The translations under genes were made by a program, and so were the position numbers. This document shows, piece after piece, positions 63,401 through 64,000 of a DNA stretch of 64,000 nucleotides. The first letter of the stretch is position 1. Every line of letters begins with the position of its first letter. The stretch comes from Branchiostoma floridae (lineage: Eukaryota; Chordata; Leptocardii; Amphioxiformes; Branchiostomatidae), in assembly GCF_000003815.2 (NCBI RefSeq), contig NC_049983.1:11976283-12040282 (forward strand). Reading direction: 5' to 3'. Below the pieces are notes generated by a model, which had not been told where the DNA came from, searched no databases, and was given only the letters and a program-made list of their open reading frames with translations.

Positions 63401-63831
63401 ATCAGTAAGGCCCCCATCTTACCAACAAATTAAGGAATTACTGTACTTTTTTTTTCAACATATCTGAAGTACTGTATCTATACACTTTGTATTAAAATGC
63501 AATGCACATACACAAAATGAAAGTGAAAGGGGAAAGATACATACAGGAGGGGAGGAAATGAAGAGTGTCTATCTTAATGCATGCAGACATTGCCTAGGGG
63601 CAGTACTTGTTTGATGTCAGACATTCAAAGTGGACGCTAAGAGAAGAGTTCTTTTGCAGCTGGACTTTTGAGGGATTCCCATAAAGTTGCCCATTAACAA
63701 CATTTCACTCTAAGGCTACAGAAAGTCTTGAGGGAGGAGGCAAGCCCCCTTAACTCACTTGTCTGCGACGGCTCGAGCCTTTAGCAGTGCTGCTGTATAA
63801 CATATGGTGGCTGACTTTGGTAGGCTGATGT
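57386..63831 (-). CDS. ST7: ST7 (suppressor of tumorigenicity 7), C-terminal part
   Basis: Six 3' exons, 63831-63759, 63034-62932, 61957-61807, 59178-59086, 58342-58203 and 57481-57386, total 656 nt, every junction in frame. The 5' part lies beyond the right edge. Seen: [96 protein letters not shown] and the C-terminal [12 protein letters not shown], all very close to vertebrate ST7/ST7L. Known: ST7 is a conserved multipass membrane protein with TPR-like segments. Its biochemical role is not settled. The hydrophobic stretch [19 protein letters not shown] is one membrane helix near the C-terminus. It is convergent with Wnt2, as in vertebrates. Confidence 0.96.
57985..58216. repeat. partial tandem duplication spanning an ST7 5' splice site
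   Basis: The sequence around the true donor (TGGTGGCCAAAACTGTAAGT on minus) recurs at about 58095-58135 as GGTGGCCAAACCTGTAAGT. The block ATACCACAT(A/G)CAGACC is present at about 58000 and about 58155. This yields a decoy donor in the intron. Confidence 0.75.
58203..58342 (-). CDS. ST7: ST7 exon with transmembrane segment
   Basis: Encodes [20 protein letters not shown] and the rest of the membrane helix, ending AKT at a GTAAGT donor. The donor region is duplicated about 80 bp into the intron. Confidence 0.97.
58467..58576. repeat. 44-bp near-perfect inverted repeat (foldback)
   Basis: The left arm 58467-58511 and right arm 58533-58576 are complementary over about 44 bp (GTTTTGGAAAC facing GTTTCCAAAAC at the loop), with a 21-nt spacer. 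No TSD or coding content. Likely a foldback DNA element in an ST7 intron. Confidence 0.9.
58980..59036. mobile_element. truncated copy of the 174-bp pogo-like MITE
   Basis: The right-hand 56 bp match the ends of 32837-33010 and 62033-62206 (TTCCGTGCAGTTAACAGAAGT ... AACTGGCTTCTAC). Confidence 0.7.
59086..59178 (-). CDS. ST7: ST7 exon
   Basis: Encodes [20 protein letters not shown] and DRELLP. Phase 1 to 1. Confidence 0.97.
59179..61806 (-). other. ST7 intron, nothing else recognised
   Basis: 2.6 kb of A/T-rich intron. Short ORFs without domains and no clear repeat. Confidence 0.7.
61807..61957 (-). CDS. ST7: ST7 exon
   Basis: Encodes [20 protein letters not shown] through LLHCTWEG. Acceptor ttctgcag, donor GTAAGT, phase 0 to 1. 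Confidence 0.97.
62033..62206. mobile_element. 174-bp pogo/Tigger-like MITE, copy 2
   Basis: Same length, ends and TA flanks as 32837-33010, with scattered substitutions inside. It lies in an ST7 intron. Confidence 0.8.
62367..62737. mobile_element. GTGCACC-rich DNA element with CAGGGCTTGAAAT ends
   Basis: The left end CAGGGCTTGAAAT pairs with the right end ATTTCGAGCCCTG (one mismatch). Both flanks read TACAG (62362-62366 and 62738-62742), a possible 5-bp target duplication. The interior has about ten GGTGCACC words in both directions. A partial relative lies at 31990-32117. Confidence 0.7.
62932..63034 (-). CDS. ST7: ST7 exon
   Basis: Encodes [20 protein letters not shown] and [12 protein letters not shown]. 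Leaves in phase 0. Confidence 0.96.
63759..63831 (-). CDS. ST7: ST7 exon (first seen in window)
   Basis: Acceptor cttccag, donor GTGAGT, phase 1 to 2. Encodes [20 protein letters not shown]. Confidence 0.95.
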
Positions 63832-64000
63832 CTGGAAGGCAGGAGAGACAAAATATGGTTTTACACACAGGGGAGTGCCCTAGGATACTGCATTATATGC
63901 TACGGTTGCCCATGAAAGTCAGCATATCCCTTGTGAAACTGAAAGATCTACGCCTTGGTAAATGTTCTTTGAAAGTGCCTTTTCCTCAAACATTACTCCA

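Noticed and set aside
1-64000. tRNA and rRNA genes
   Set aside because: None recognised by eye on either strand; a tRNAscan run would be decisive.

Overview
This window is animal genomic DNA with split genes, long introns, GT-AG splice sites and many small DNA transposons. One 100-base run of N at 3204-3303 marks an assembly gap. The best guess for the organism is an amphioxus (Branchiostoma) or a similar invertebrate deuterostome. It carries one MiT/TFE transcription factor equally close to vertebrate MITF, TFEB and TFE3, one Wnt2-type ligand next to one ST7 gene, and an IRG-family GTPase. The species is inferred from gene content, not from a search.

Layout from left to right. 1-2268: repeats, including one copy of a segment repeated at about 7100-9545. 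2269-5261 (minus): an immunity-related (IRG) GTPase with an N-terminal myristoylation motif, interrupted by the gap. 5262-10073: no convincing gene. 10074-38069 (minus): MITF/TFE in eight core coding exons, with two alternative first exons at its 5' end, further candidate internal first exons, and a duplicated basic-region exon. 39995-42337 (minus): a four-exon gene for a 496-residue orphan protein with a possible TRADD-N-like domain and a glycine-zipper segment. 45121-54445 (plus): a complete seven-exon Wnt2. 57386-63831 (minus): the last six coding exons of ST7, which continues beyond the right edge.

Wnt2 and ST7 are tail to tail, as WNT2-ST7 and WNT2B-ST7L are in human. A MiT/TFE gene lies close by, as TFEC does on human 7q31, so this looks like an ancestral chordate linkage group.

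I built the exon models by hand from reading frames, splice sites and intron phase. All predicted junctions in MITF, Wnt2, ST7 and the orphan gene keep the frame. The most interesting observations are in MITF: a second copy of the exon that encodes the start of the DNA-binding basic region, differing from the first almost only at silent positions; several candidate first exons, some of which would skip the Rag/mTORC1-docking exon; and a 78-bp tandem repeat that multiplies a 3' splice site.
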